From assembly GCA_900768245.1 (NCBI GenBank), contig CAAGCE010000250.1, positions 1 through 41,088 of the forward strand: 41,088 nucleotides of DNA, in the 5' to 3' direction. The stretch comes from Oscillospiraceae bacterium. Its GTDB lineage: Bacteria > Bacillota > Clostridia > Oscillospirales > Ruminococcaceae. The notes beneath the pieces are model-generated. The model made no database searches. It saw only the letters and a program-made list of their open reading frames with translations, and had not been told where the DNA came from. Both the position numbers and the translations under genes were made by a program. How positions within the stretch are numbered: the first letter of the stretch is position 1; the number at the start of each line of letters is the position of its first letter. Below are positions 24,357 through 31,818 of the stretch, piece by piece.

Positions 24357-26390
24357 ATGGAAAACAAAAAGCCTGATATGAATTACAAAAAGAAAATATC
24401 AAGAGATAACCGTCCGGAATTTCCGAAACGTGCGGTAATAACAGGCGGTATGCCTTACGGCAACAAGCAGCTCCACTTCGGTCATGTAGGCGGTATGTTT
24501 GTTTTTGCCGACGTTTATGCACGTTTTCTCCGTGACCGTATCGGCAAGGAAAATGTTATCTTTGTTTCGGGTACAGACTGCTATGGCTCACCTATCGCAG
24601 AAGCTTACCGCAAGCTCCACGATGAACAGGGCTACACAGGTACTATCCGTGACTTTGTTCAGGCAAATCACGAAAGCCAGAAAGCAACACTTGACGCTTA
24701 CGAAATAAGCCTTGACCTTTTCGGTGCATCGGGACTTGGAAGAACAGCGGAAATACACAATATGGTATCCGACCGCCTTATCAGAAGACTTTACGAAAAC
24801 GGCTGGCTGAAAAAGATCGCAACAGCACAGTTCTATGATGAAAAGGTTGGAACATTCCTCAACGGCAGACAGGTCGTAGGCAAGTGTCCTGTTCAGGGCT
24901 GCCAGTCCGAAAAGGGATATGCTGACGAATGTGACCTCGGTCATCAGTATATGCCGATAAACCTTATCGACCCTAAGAGCACCCTTACAGGTGAAAAGCC
25001 TGTAATGCGTGATGTTACAAACTGGTACTTCCGCCTTACAGACCAGTATGCGCTCCTCAGAGAGTATGTTGACCTCCTCAAACAGCAGGACAACACACGT
25101 CAGGTAGTAACCAAAACAATCAGTGAGTTTCTCGAACCGCCTGTCATTTACGTTATGAATGACTATATGGACGCATATCTTTCCGTTAAGGATAAGATGG
25201 CTGAACACGAGCTTATCGAAGAACCGAAAAAGACTTCATTCACAATAAAATTCAACGAGCTTACCGACCGTGACAAAGCCTGCGAGCTTCTCACAGAAAA
25301 GGGCGCACGTTTCCGTACAGGCAAGACCCTTGTACCGTTCAGACTTACGGGCAACATTGAATGGGGCGTTCCCGCTCCTGTTCTTGAGGGCGAAGATCCG
25401 CTTACAATATGGGTATGGCCGGAATCACTCTGGGCACCTATCTCATTTACAGTCGCATACCTTGAATCTATCGGCGAGGACAAGGAAAAATGGCGTGATT
25501 ACTGGTGCTCAAAGGACGCAAAAATATACCAGTTCATCGGTCAGGACAATATCTATTTCTATGGTATCGCTCAGCCTGCAATGTTCTGCGCACTTCAGGG
25601 CAAGGACAACATCACTCCCGACGTTCCCGACGGTGAGCTTCAGATGTCAACTCTCGTAGCGAACCACCATATCCTTTTCCTTGACAAAAAAGCATCAAGC
25701 AGCGGTTCTGTAAAGCCTCCGATGGCAGCAGACCTGCTTAACTACTATACACCTGAGCAGCTGAGAATGCACTTCCTCAGCCTCGGACTGGGAATGAGAA
25801 GTGTAAGCTTCCAGCCGAAACCGCTTAACCCCAATGCAAAGCCTGAGGACAGCGATCCTGTAACAAAGGAAGGCTTCCTGCTTTCAAACGTGTTCAACAG
25901 AATAATCCGTACCTGCTTCTATGACGCACAGAAATATCTTGACGGCAAAATGCCTATCGGCGAGATAGAGCCTGAAATACTCGCAGAGTGCGAAAAGGCT
26001 ATCCTCGAATACGAACGCTTTATGTACAAATTCGAGTTCCACCAGGTAACATATGTCCTCGATTCATTTATCCGCAAGGCAAGCAAGTATATGGCAAAAA
26101 ATAAAGCCGAAGCCGATAAAGCAGACGATAACGAGCTTCGCCGCAAGTGGATGAGAAACGTTTTCCATATGATAAAAACAGCAGCAGTCCTCCTCCACCC
26201 GATCGCACCCATCGGAACAAAAATGGTGCAGGAGTACCTTATGGCAGACGACAGCCTGTGGTCATGGGATACGATATTCGATACATTTGAAACCACACTC
26301 GGCGGCGAAAAGGAGCATCAGCTCAAATTCCTTGAACCCCGTGTAGACTTCTTTACAAGACACGAAAGCCAGTTCAAAACAGAAGAATAA
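24357..26390 (+). CDS. metG: Divergent methionyl-tRNA synthetase
   Basis: A 677-residue class I aminoacyl-tRNA synthetase of the methionyl type. The N-terminal catalytic fold has HFGH in place of HIGH (in KQLHFGHVGG), a zinc-knuckle-like insertion with CPVQGC and a downstream Cys (GYADECDLGH), WVWPESLWAP and the FIGQDNIYFYG segment. The KMSKS loop reads KKASSSG, losing the second lysine. The helical anticodon-binding domain fills the last 170 residues, and the optional C-terminal tRNA-binding domain is absent. The start at 24357 is chosen for its GGGGG site; the frame remains open to 24273 without one. It could be the main MetRS or a divergent paralogue. Confidence 0.8.
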   Translation: MENKKPDMNYKKKISRDNRPEFPKRAVITGGMPYGNKQLHFGHVGGMFVFADVYARFLRDRIGKENVIFVSGTDCYGSPIAEAYRKLHDEQGYTGTIRDFVQANHESQKATLDAYEISLDLFGASGLGRTAEIHNMVSDRLIRRLYENGWLKKIATAQFYDEKVGTFLNGRQVVGKCPVQGCQSEKGYADECDLGHQYMPINLIDPKSTLTGEKPVMRDVTNWYFRLTDQYALLREYVDLLKQQDNTRQVVTKTISEFLEPPVIYVMNDYMDAYLSVKDKMAEHELIEEPKKTSFTIKFNELTDRDKACELLTEKGARFRTGKTLVPFRLTGNIEWGVPAPVLEGEDPLTIWVWPESLWAPISFTVAYLESIGEDKEKWRDYWCSKDAKIYQFIGQDNIYFYGIAQPAMFCALQGKDNITPDVPDGELQMSTLVANHHILFLDKKASSSGSVKPPMAADLLNYYTPEQLRMHFLSLGLGMRSVSFQPKPLNPNAKPEDSDPVTKEGFLLSNVFNRIIRTCFYDAQKYLDGKMPIGEIEPEILAECEKAILEYERFMYKFEFHQVTYVLDSFIRKASKYMAKNKAEADKADDNELRRKWMRNVFHMIKTAAVLLHPIAPIGTKMVQEYLMADDSLWSWDTIFDTFETTLGGEKEHQLKFLEPRVDFFTRHESQFKTEE

Positions 26391-26397
26391 AAAAATA

Positions 26398-26437
26398 TCC
26401 TGAACCGAGGTAAAATTTTCTGAGGTTCAGGATTTTT
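26398..26437 (+). terminator. metG terminator
   Basis: TCCTGAACC and GGTTCAGGA pair, followed by TTTTTTATTT, which runs straight into a family B repeat. Confidence 0.85.
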
Positions 26438-26490
26438 TATTTAGACGCGCCCGAATAACGTGCGAACCCAAAGATAGCAGCCGCGGCGGC
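26430..26490 (+). repeat. Family B repeat, copy 3
   Basis: TTTTTTATTTAGACGCGCCC, then about 30 bases, then CCGCGGCGGCAGC. It begins at the metG terminator T-tract. The stretch 26490-26670 beyond it is GC-richer and holds the hairpin TCGCTCC / GGAGCGA (near 26585-26601) but no gene. Confidence 0.65.
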
Positions 26491-26670
26491 AGCATCGCAC
26501 AAAAGTAAAAGCGCACCCATAAGCTGGTCCATCTGAGCCCAGCTGGCGAGGGGGTTTTTAGGGGGGCGAGCAGCCCCACTAAATCGCTCCCGCAGGAGCG
26601 AAACACCCCTGCACATTCTAACGAACAAAGCAAAAGCAGCAGTAAAGCCAAGCAAAAGAATAAAACCAAA

Positions 26671-26755
26671 AGCGCAATGCAGCACAAAAAAGGTAAACCC
26701 AACAGATGTAACGCCGGTTACAATCTGAGTAAAACCAATTGATCTGCATTGCGCT
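26671..26755. repeat. Inverted repeat AGCGCAATGCAG
   Basis: AGCGCAATGCAG (26671-26682) recurs inverted as CTGCATTGCGCT (26744-26755), 61 bases apart, bordering the family C repeat. It may mark the ends of another small element. Confidence 0.5.
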
Positions 26756-26846
26756 AATTCTATAATATCCAAGCAAAAGTAACCCTTTTCAGAATTTACG
26801 AGCGTAAGCGGAGTAAATTCTGAAAACAAAGCAAACCATAAGTGAG
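26754..26846 (-). repeat. Family C structured repeat, copy 1 (93 bp)
   Basis: It aligns without net length change to 40942-41034. The central stem is TTTTCAGAATTTAC / GTAAATTCTGAAAA (26786-26799 and 26813-26826), perfect over 14 bp. No open frame is shared between copies. Confidence 0.65.
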
Positions 26847-26971
26847 CAAATAAAAAACAAAGCAAAATTAACAGATACAAATGCGCTTAAATTGGCGGAT
26901 ATAGAATCCGCCACTGCAAAAACAACATTCAGCCAAATTCCGCAACGTGTACCATAAACAGCGACCAAGGC

Positions 26972-26990
26972 GGGACGGGAAACCCGTCCC
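26972..26990. other. GGGACGGG hairpin downstream of the PTPS-like gene
   Basis: GGGACGGG and CCCGTCCC flank a three-base loop. There is no T-tract on the minus strand, so termination is uncertain. It is the last feature of the gene-free stretch 26391-27022. Confidence 0.5.
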
Positions 26991-27022
26991 CTACAGAGTT
27001 TTATGTCAATCGCCGCTCTGTT

Positions 27023-27490
27023 TTAATGTATACTTTCAAGTACCTGTTCAAGCTTTTCTTCTGCGGCATCATCAACGCTTTTCGGCTTAGACTGTTGTTC
27101 TTCCGCTGTTCCAAGCTCCACAGGTTCATCGGAAAGGTCAATTATATAGGAACGTGCAGGGGTTTCCGACATCTCTATCCGCCTTAAAAGCCAGCCTTTT
27201 TCTCCAAGAAGTCTGTTCATCTCATCTTTGAAATAAAGGCAGAGATTTTCCAGAGTCGGATTAAGTACATCAAATGGCTGAATGGTATTTATATCCTTAT
27301 CCTGCCACTCGGAAAAGAATTTCTCAACCGATTTTTCAATAACATCAAACTGCACAAAATCATTGCGTATTTTAAGGGTGTCAAGGGTTATTTCCCATGT
27401 GTGGGGGTGATTTTGTCCCTTGTTTCCGGCAAGATAGATAGCGTGATTTGCGTTAAGGTAGAATTTGAATTTATATTCGCTGTATTTCAT
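27023..27490 (-). CDS. Stand-alone 6-pyruvoyl-tetrahydropterin synthase-like protein (exosortase G-associated)
   Basis: A 155-residue protein of the PTPS/QueD fold. The zinc-binding histidines are visible (H16, and H28/H30 in NHPHTW) and the late ISETPAR glutamate segment is kept, but the catalytic cysteine seen before the HxH motif in true PTPS/QueD enzymes is missing, so standard chemistry is doubtful. The last 35 residues are an acidic tail. It corresponds to the PTPS-related family known to occur beside XrtG and its glycosyltransferase in Firmicutes (TIGR03112, from memory). Its ATG overlaps the stop of the upstream sensor gene by one base (TAATG), so the two are translationally coupled. 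The N-terminal domain of the 1009-aa protein at 31815-34844 is a second copy. Confidence 0.82.
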   Translation of the reverse strand: MKYSEYKFKFYLNANHAIYLAGNKGQNHPHTWEITLDTLKIRNDFVQFDVIEKSVEKFFSEWQDKDINTIQPFDVLNPTLENLCLYFKDEMNRLLGEKGWLLRRIEMSETPARSYIIDLSDEPVELGTAEEQQSKPKSVDDAAEEKLEQVLESIH

Positions 27491-28680
27491 TAGCTCACCT
27501 GACCTTTGCTGTCTGCCTTTTCAACAGCCTTTGCGGCAGCGGAGTAAATATCACCGCCTGACATTGCTGCGCCTACACCGAAAGAAATTCCCTCAGCGGA
27601 AAGCACTGTGTCAATTTTTCCTGCCAGCAGCATCATTGACGGTTCATTTGTATCAAGACGTACGATAAGTATCATATCCCCTCTTATCCTTGCGCAGATG
27701 TCGTTCTTTTCCGTGCGGCTAAGTATAGCTTCCGCAGCCTTGTTCATAAGCTCTTTTGCACCTGAAGCACCGCCCGCAAGGAACGCTCTCAGCCCGTCGC
27801 ATATTTTTACAGCAACGACACCAACATTTTGAACATTCTTATCGGAAAGCTTATGCAGGAAAGAATGGATAAAGGTATCATTGTAAAGTCCCTCAACACC
27901 GCCTGAAATAGAGTCGCTGTTTTCGGTAACATTATATATCTGAGTTGTCTGCTCCTCAACAAGCTTGTTTTTTGCGGTAAGCTCGCTGTTAAGGTGACGT
28001 ATTCTTCTGTCACGGATAAAGCTTGCAACAGCAAAGCCGCCGCCGATAAGTACAAGCGCACCGCAAAGCACCGCTGTCAGAATACGGTAGTAAAGTATCT
28101 GCTTTGAAATTCCCGACGAGGACAAGAGATAGCTTTCCCTTACTGCATATCCGACGCTGTATCTTACACCGTTCACCTCTGCAAAATCAACGCAGATGAG
28201 CTCTCTGCCGTAAGCCTTGTCTTTGACCAGCATAACGGAAAAGCTATTGCCACTACGCAGCTTTGAAAGATAAGCCGACACCGACTCATAAGACGCTCCC
28301 GAACGAACATAATATGCTGCAATTGCGTCAAGATCGTCGCCGTAGCTGTTCATAAGCGCAGTAGTTTCATCATTTTTCTCAAATACCAGCTCATTATCTG
28401 AAACAACGAACCAATAATGAGAACCGTCATAATGCTTTGCAGCAATATTCTCAACTGCTGATGCAATTTCATCAGCCGCAGAAAACTCCTTTGCGGCATC
28501 GGAAACAAGGTTCATCAGCTCCTCAGCCTGACCTTTCATTGCACCGTTCTGCAGTTCCGTATTCTTCGCTCCGAGAAAGACTGCCGCCCCTATGCATACA
28601 GCAATAATGAGGGCAAAGAACCCCGAAAGTCTTAGTATATCCTTATCGTTATTGTTAAGCTTTTTCACAGGCAGCACCAA
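27490..28680 (-). CDS. Membrane sensor with degenerate GGDEF domain
   Basis: A 396-residue protein: membrane helix (about 17-35), extracytoplasmic sensing region of about 150 residues (36-190), second helix (about 196-220), short coiled coil (RHLNSELTAKNKLVEEQTTQ), and a C-terminal GGDEF-type fold. The fold keeps GLYN at its start and the ISFGVGAAM and AVEKADSKG elements, but the active-site loop reads RIRGDMILI instead of R-x-GGDEF, so no cyclase activity is expected; it may bind ligand or transmit a signal. The start is uncertain: the annotated codon is TTG, and a GTG at 28668 also follows the only AGG. A 17-unit heptamer array ends immediately upstream. It is coupled to the PTPS-like gene. 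Confidence 0.78.
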   Translation of the reverse strand: MVLPVKKLNNNDKDILRLSGFFALIIAVCIGAAVFLGAKNTELQNGAMKGQAEELMNLVSDAAKEFSAADEIASAVENIAAKHYDGSHYWFVVSDNELVFEKNDETTALMNSYGDDLDAIAAYYVRSGASYESVSAYLSKLRSGNSFSVMLVKDKAYGRELICVDFAEVNGVRYSVGYAVRESYLLSSSGISKQILYYRILTAVLCGALVLIGGGFAVASFIRDRRIRHLNSELTAKNKLVEEQTTQIYNVTENSDSISGGVEGLYNDTFIHSFLHKLSDKNVQNVGVVAVKICDGLRAFLAGGASGAKELMNKAAEAILSRTEKNDICARIRGDMILIVRLDTNEPSMMLLAGKIDTVLSAEGISFGVGAAMSGGDIYSAAAKAVEKADSKGQVS

Positions 28681-28684
28681 CCTA

Positions 28685-28803
28685 AAGAATTAAGAATTAA
28701 GAATTAAGAATTAAAAATTAAAAATTGAGAATCAAGAATCAAGAATTACGAATTAAGAATTAAGAATCAAAAATCAAAGATTAAAAATTAAAAATCAAAA
28801 ATT
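28685..28803. repeat. Heptamer tandem array, 17 units of AAGAATT type
   Basis: Seventeen consecutive 7-base units (AAGAATT, AAAAATT, AAGAATC and close variants) fill the space directly upstream of the degenerate-GGDEF sensor gene, ending five bases from its annotated start. The promoter of that gene must lie in or beyond the array. Confidence 0.9.
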
Positions 28804-28828
28804 AATGCTATCTAAGATTTTGTAAAAT

Positions 28829-28914
28829 CCACAGCAAATTAACGACCGCGGCGGCTTGCTATCCCCAAGTCAAAAGCAAATTTTATGCCGCCGCCCTAAT
28901 AAAAATAAAAAAAC
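28829..28914 (-). repeat. Family A palindromic repeat, copy 3
   Basis: CCACAGC, CGACCGCGGCGG, 33 bases, CCGCCGCCC, then AATAAAAATAAAAAAAC. The A-rich tail faces the end of the glycosyltransferase gene and may act as its terminator. Confidence 0.75.
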
Positions 28915-28936
28915 ACAAAATTTTCAGATCACATTA

Positions 28937-30305
28937 TCACTCGTTGTTGAAAAGCCTTCTGCACCTTTCTATGAACGCTGTTACAAAGCGGAAATCGTGC
29001 TTTATGACGTTTACAAAACGCTCCTTTTCTTCTTTCGGAGTGCTTGCTTTCCAGCCGTTTCGCAGGGTTATACTGTTGATGATGCCTGCGAATCTTATCC
29101 AGAATATCACAAAATTGTACAATGGCATAAGGAACAGCAAGTACCATTTTCCTGCGTAATAGTTCCGCAGCTCAGGCTTCCATTTGAGGTAGGCGCATAT
29201 GTTCAGATAGAACAGAAACGCCGAAAAAACGTACAGCAGATAGAGTATTCCCACAGAGCCGACTATCAGCTTGAATGGGTAGTTCATAAAGGCAAGGCAG
29301 ATAAGGGCAAAGTACCATATCATTCTCGGGAACGCAAAGGTATGGTCTATGGTCAGCACCCGTATCATAAAATCAGAGAAAAAACCTCTCGATCTCAGCT
29401 TATCCCTTAAGAACATATGGGAAACCTCAAGCTCGCCCGTCTGCCATCTTTGACGCTGGGTATAGAGTTTTTCGCCGCTTTCTATCGGGTCAACAAAGAA
29501 CAGAGCGTTCTCACAGAGGTGAACGCTTTTTTTCATAAGCTTTCGTATCTGGAATGTGACGTGGGTGTCCTCACAGACCGTATCGGTATTGTATAGCTGG
29601 GTTTTAAGTATGACCGACTTTCTGAATGCGGAAAATGCGCCCGAAAGAGTATAGATACTGTCAAGCTCGGACTGGAAATTGCGTCCTGCAAGAAATGCCT
29701 GACAATATTCGAGAAATTCACATCGCCTTACTATGCGTCCCCAGAAGCTTTCGGTGTCCTCTATCATTTCCTTTGAGGTGAGGACTGCTCCCGTCATACA
29801 ATGCACGTCTGGGTCATTCTCAAAGCGTATCACCATATTTTCAAGGGCTTTTTTTTTCAAGCACTCCGTCGCTGTCGATATGTATTATATACTTTCCGTC
29901 GCTGCAGAAAAGAGCCATATTAAGAGCCTTGGACTTGCCCTGCTTTGCACTGAGCCATTGCATTTTCAGGTCGGGATAAAGCTCCTGACAATGACAATAC
30001 ACCTTAAAGCTGTCGTCCTTGCTCTGATTGTTTACAAGCAGGATATTTATCTGCTCGGTAGGGTACGTTGAGTCGTGAACGGAGGCAAGGCAGGCTTCAA
30101 GGGTGTCCGCTGAGTTATACACGGGGATTATGAGAGTTATCTCAGGCAGCTTTATCGGTTTTTCTTCCTTTTTGCCTAAAAGCTTCTTTTTCAGAAGTAT
30201 GACAAATCCGCCAAGCGCAGGGATTATCTCCATTATTAGCGGAATGATTATCCACGCCATCCAGAAGACTATCTGCTCAAGTATTTTATTCAGTATGTTC
30301 GGCAT
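28937..30305 (-). CDS. Exosortase G-associated processive glycosyltransferase, family 2 (frameshifted)
   Basis: Together the two frames (30305-29841 and 29860-28937) give one family 2 glycosyltransferase of about 455 residues, near the usual length of the XrtG-associated family (TIGR03111, from memory). A membrane helix is followed by LPEITLIIPVYN, the metal-binding DSD (144-146) and, in the second frame, TVCED and QRQRWQTGE, the QxxRW signature of processive polysaccharide-forming enzymes, then three or four C-terminal helices. The frames meet in a run of nine A (29850-29858): eight would restore one frame, nine give KKSP and a stop. This may be a sequencing or assembly error, slippage-based switching, or a true loss. 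The start overlaps the end of xrtG by 20 bases. The substrate sugar is unknown. Confidence 0.85.
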
Positions 30306-30882
30306 AACTAAATTTACCTACTTTCTGCCTCATTATCTGCGGACGTGTGAACACATGGAAATAGAGCATTACCGTCAGTCCATAGAAAATAATCCTGCCG
30401 AATATAGCGTGGGCAAAGAAGAAAATATCATTGCCGAACACATAGACCATAATGCAGATAACGGTAAGTCTTAAAATGTTGGACGCAAATATCCAGAGTA
30501 TTCCCGCAATATTGACCACCGCTTTTTCAATGAAATTATACAGCGGGAAAAACCACACCAGCGATGAAAATGCCAGCAGCTCGATAATGCCAGAACACTC
30601 ATAGTCGATATACATTGATATTGACGAAAAACCGTGTTCAACGAAAATAAGCGAATACTGGTAATAGGAATAAAACATTCCCGTCATATCCCCTATAATG
30701 CCTGTTGACGCTGCTACCGCCTTTTGCAGCGGTACGGTTATTATCGGCTGGAGGGTCGCCATAAGTATGAGGAACATTCCTACGCTCCCCACAAGAAATT
30801 TAAAGAAGGGCAGCTTCGCTCTGTGCAGCACAGTAAGAATATACACCCATACCACAAAAAGTACAGCAATCAGAATTTTCAT
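30286..30882 (-). CDS. xrtG: Exosortase family protein XrtG
   Basis: A 198-residue integral membrane protein with about six helices. The three residues that mark exosortases and archaeosortases are present in order: C96 in YECSGIIE, R138 in NILRLT and H158 in FFAHAIFGR. Small size, Firmicute origin and gene neighbours fit XrtG (TIGR03110, from memory). Exosortases are predicted transpeptidases that cut near a C-terminal tripartite signal and attach the protein to the envelope. The likely substrate is the gene just upstream, 51 bases away; the glycosyltransferase follows with overlap. AGCAGGTG provides the ribosome site. Confidence 0.9.
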   Translation of the reverse strand: MKILIAVLFVVWVYILTVLHRAKLPFFKFLVGSVGMFLILMATLQPIITVPLQKAVAASTGIIGDMTGMFYSYYQYSLIFVEHGFSSISMYIDYECSGIIELLAFSSLVWFFPLYNFIEKAVVNIAGILWIFASNILRLTVICIMVYVFGNDIFFFAHAIFGRIIFYGLTVMLYFHVFTRPQIMRQKVGKFSYAEHTE

Positions 30883-30933
30883 TTGTGTTCACCTGCTTAC
30901 ACAGGGTCTGCCCTCCTTTACTTTTTATCATGT

Positions 30934-31818
30934 TCAGCCTTCTTTGGTTTCGTCTGCTTTCTTTTTATTTTTGTGTCTGTAAGCGGCATATCCGCCTGCT
31001 GCGATAACAAGACCTGCTCCTGCAAGAACAAACGGCATTGTAGGTGTGCCTGTTGCAATAAGGCTCTGCGGTCCGAGGTTCGAGCAGTAGAATGTTATTG
31101 TTGAAACGCTGGCGGGGTCGGGAGTGAAAAAGCTGAGAGGTATCCTTATTTCCCACTCGTCAGATTTGTCGGGGTTACGTGTAAGGACGCCTGCTGCGTC
31201 ATTGATAAGCGTATAGCCGTTCTGTGCTCTTACAACGAGAGGAGTATCTCCGTCGGCATTGTAGCCCTCGCCCTCAGGCGGCACTACCGCAACAAAGGTT
31301 TGAATGCCGTCAACGGTAAAGCAGTAGTTATAGCCGTTGAATGTTGTATAGCTTCGGTCACTCATTTTTACATGGAGATAGACATAATTTTCGTCACGGA
31401 ACAATGCGCCAAGGTGAAAATAGTTATCTGCGTCCCATGCATAGTGTATTTTTGAATGTGGCTTGTCGTTCCAGTCGTCATATGTACCGTCTATGGAAAT
31501 GCCGACGTAATTATCACCTGCGGCAGCGGCAGGAGCGTCATAAAGCTCAAGCTCAAATTCGTCCTTTATTTCATCGCTGTCTGTTGTGACGGACACATCT
31601 TCGGCATCGTCCGACTGTTCTGTATCGGTGTTTTCGGCAGATGTATCGCCTGTTGTTTCGGCAGATGTTTCTTCGCTCTGCCCGGTCACGGAAGAAGTCA
31701 CTTCCGTTTCTGTCGGAGCAGTTACCGTAACTTCAATACCACTTTCCGCTGCGGCTGTTATACCTCCTGAAAGAATAACCGCAAGGGCGATCAAAAGTGC
31801 AGTTAAATTTCTTTTCAT
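30934..31818 (-). CDS. Surface protein with Firmicu-CTERM-like sorting tail (predicted XrtG substrate)
   Basis: A 294-residue secreted protein: signal peptide (1-25, ending ITAAA), Thr/Ser/Glu/Asp-rich segment (about 26-85), and a beta-rich domain (about 90-245) beginning ISIDGTYDDWNDKP, which recalls carbohydrate-binding CBM9/DOMON-like folds. The C-terminus is tripartite: TGTPT motif (256-260), hydrophobic helix (about 262-280) and basic cluster RHKNKKK, matching the Firmicu-CTERM type of exosortase signal. I use the ATG at 31818, not the one at 31854, because it begins the signal peptide, forms an ATGA overlap with the upstream gene and follows GGAGAAAGGA. Confidence 0.87.
   Translation of the reverse strand: MKRNLTALLIALAVILSGGITAAAESGIEVTVTAPTETEVTSSVTGQSEETSAETTGDTSAENTDTEQSDDAEDVSVTTDSDEIKDEFELELYDAPAAAAGDNYVGISIDGTYDDWNDKPHSKIHYAWDADNYFHLGALFRDENYVYLHVKMSDRSYTTFNGYNYCFTVDGIQTFVAVVPPEGEGYNADGDTPLVVRAQNGYTLINDAAGVLTRNPDKSDEWEIRIPLSFFTPDPASVSTITFYCSNLGPQSLIATGTPTMPFVLAGAGLVIAAGGYAAYRHKNKKKADETKEG

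Noticed and set aside
26427..26880. 91-aa and 147-aa hydrophobic open frames on the minus strand
   Set aside because: They cover the metG terminator, a family B and a family C repeat, with no ribosome site. Their hydrophobic look comes from A-rich plus-strand sequence.
29841..29860. Programmed -1 ribosomal frameshift in the glycosyltransferase
   Set aside because: The downstream frame is reached by +1 (or -2), not -1, and no stimulatory structure is evident. Slippage or error is more likely.
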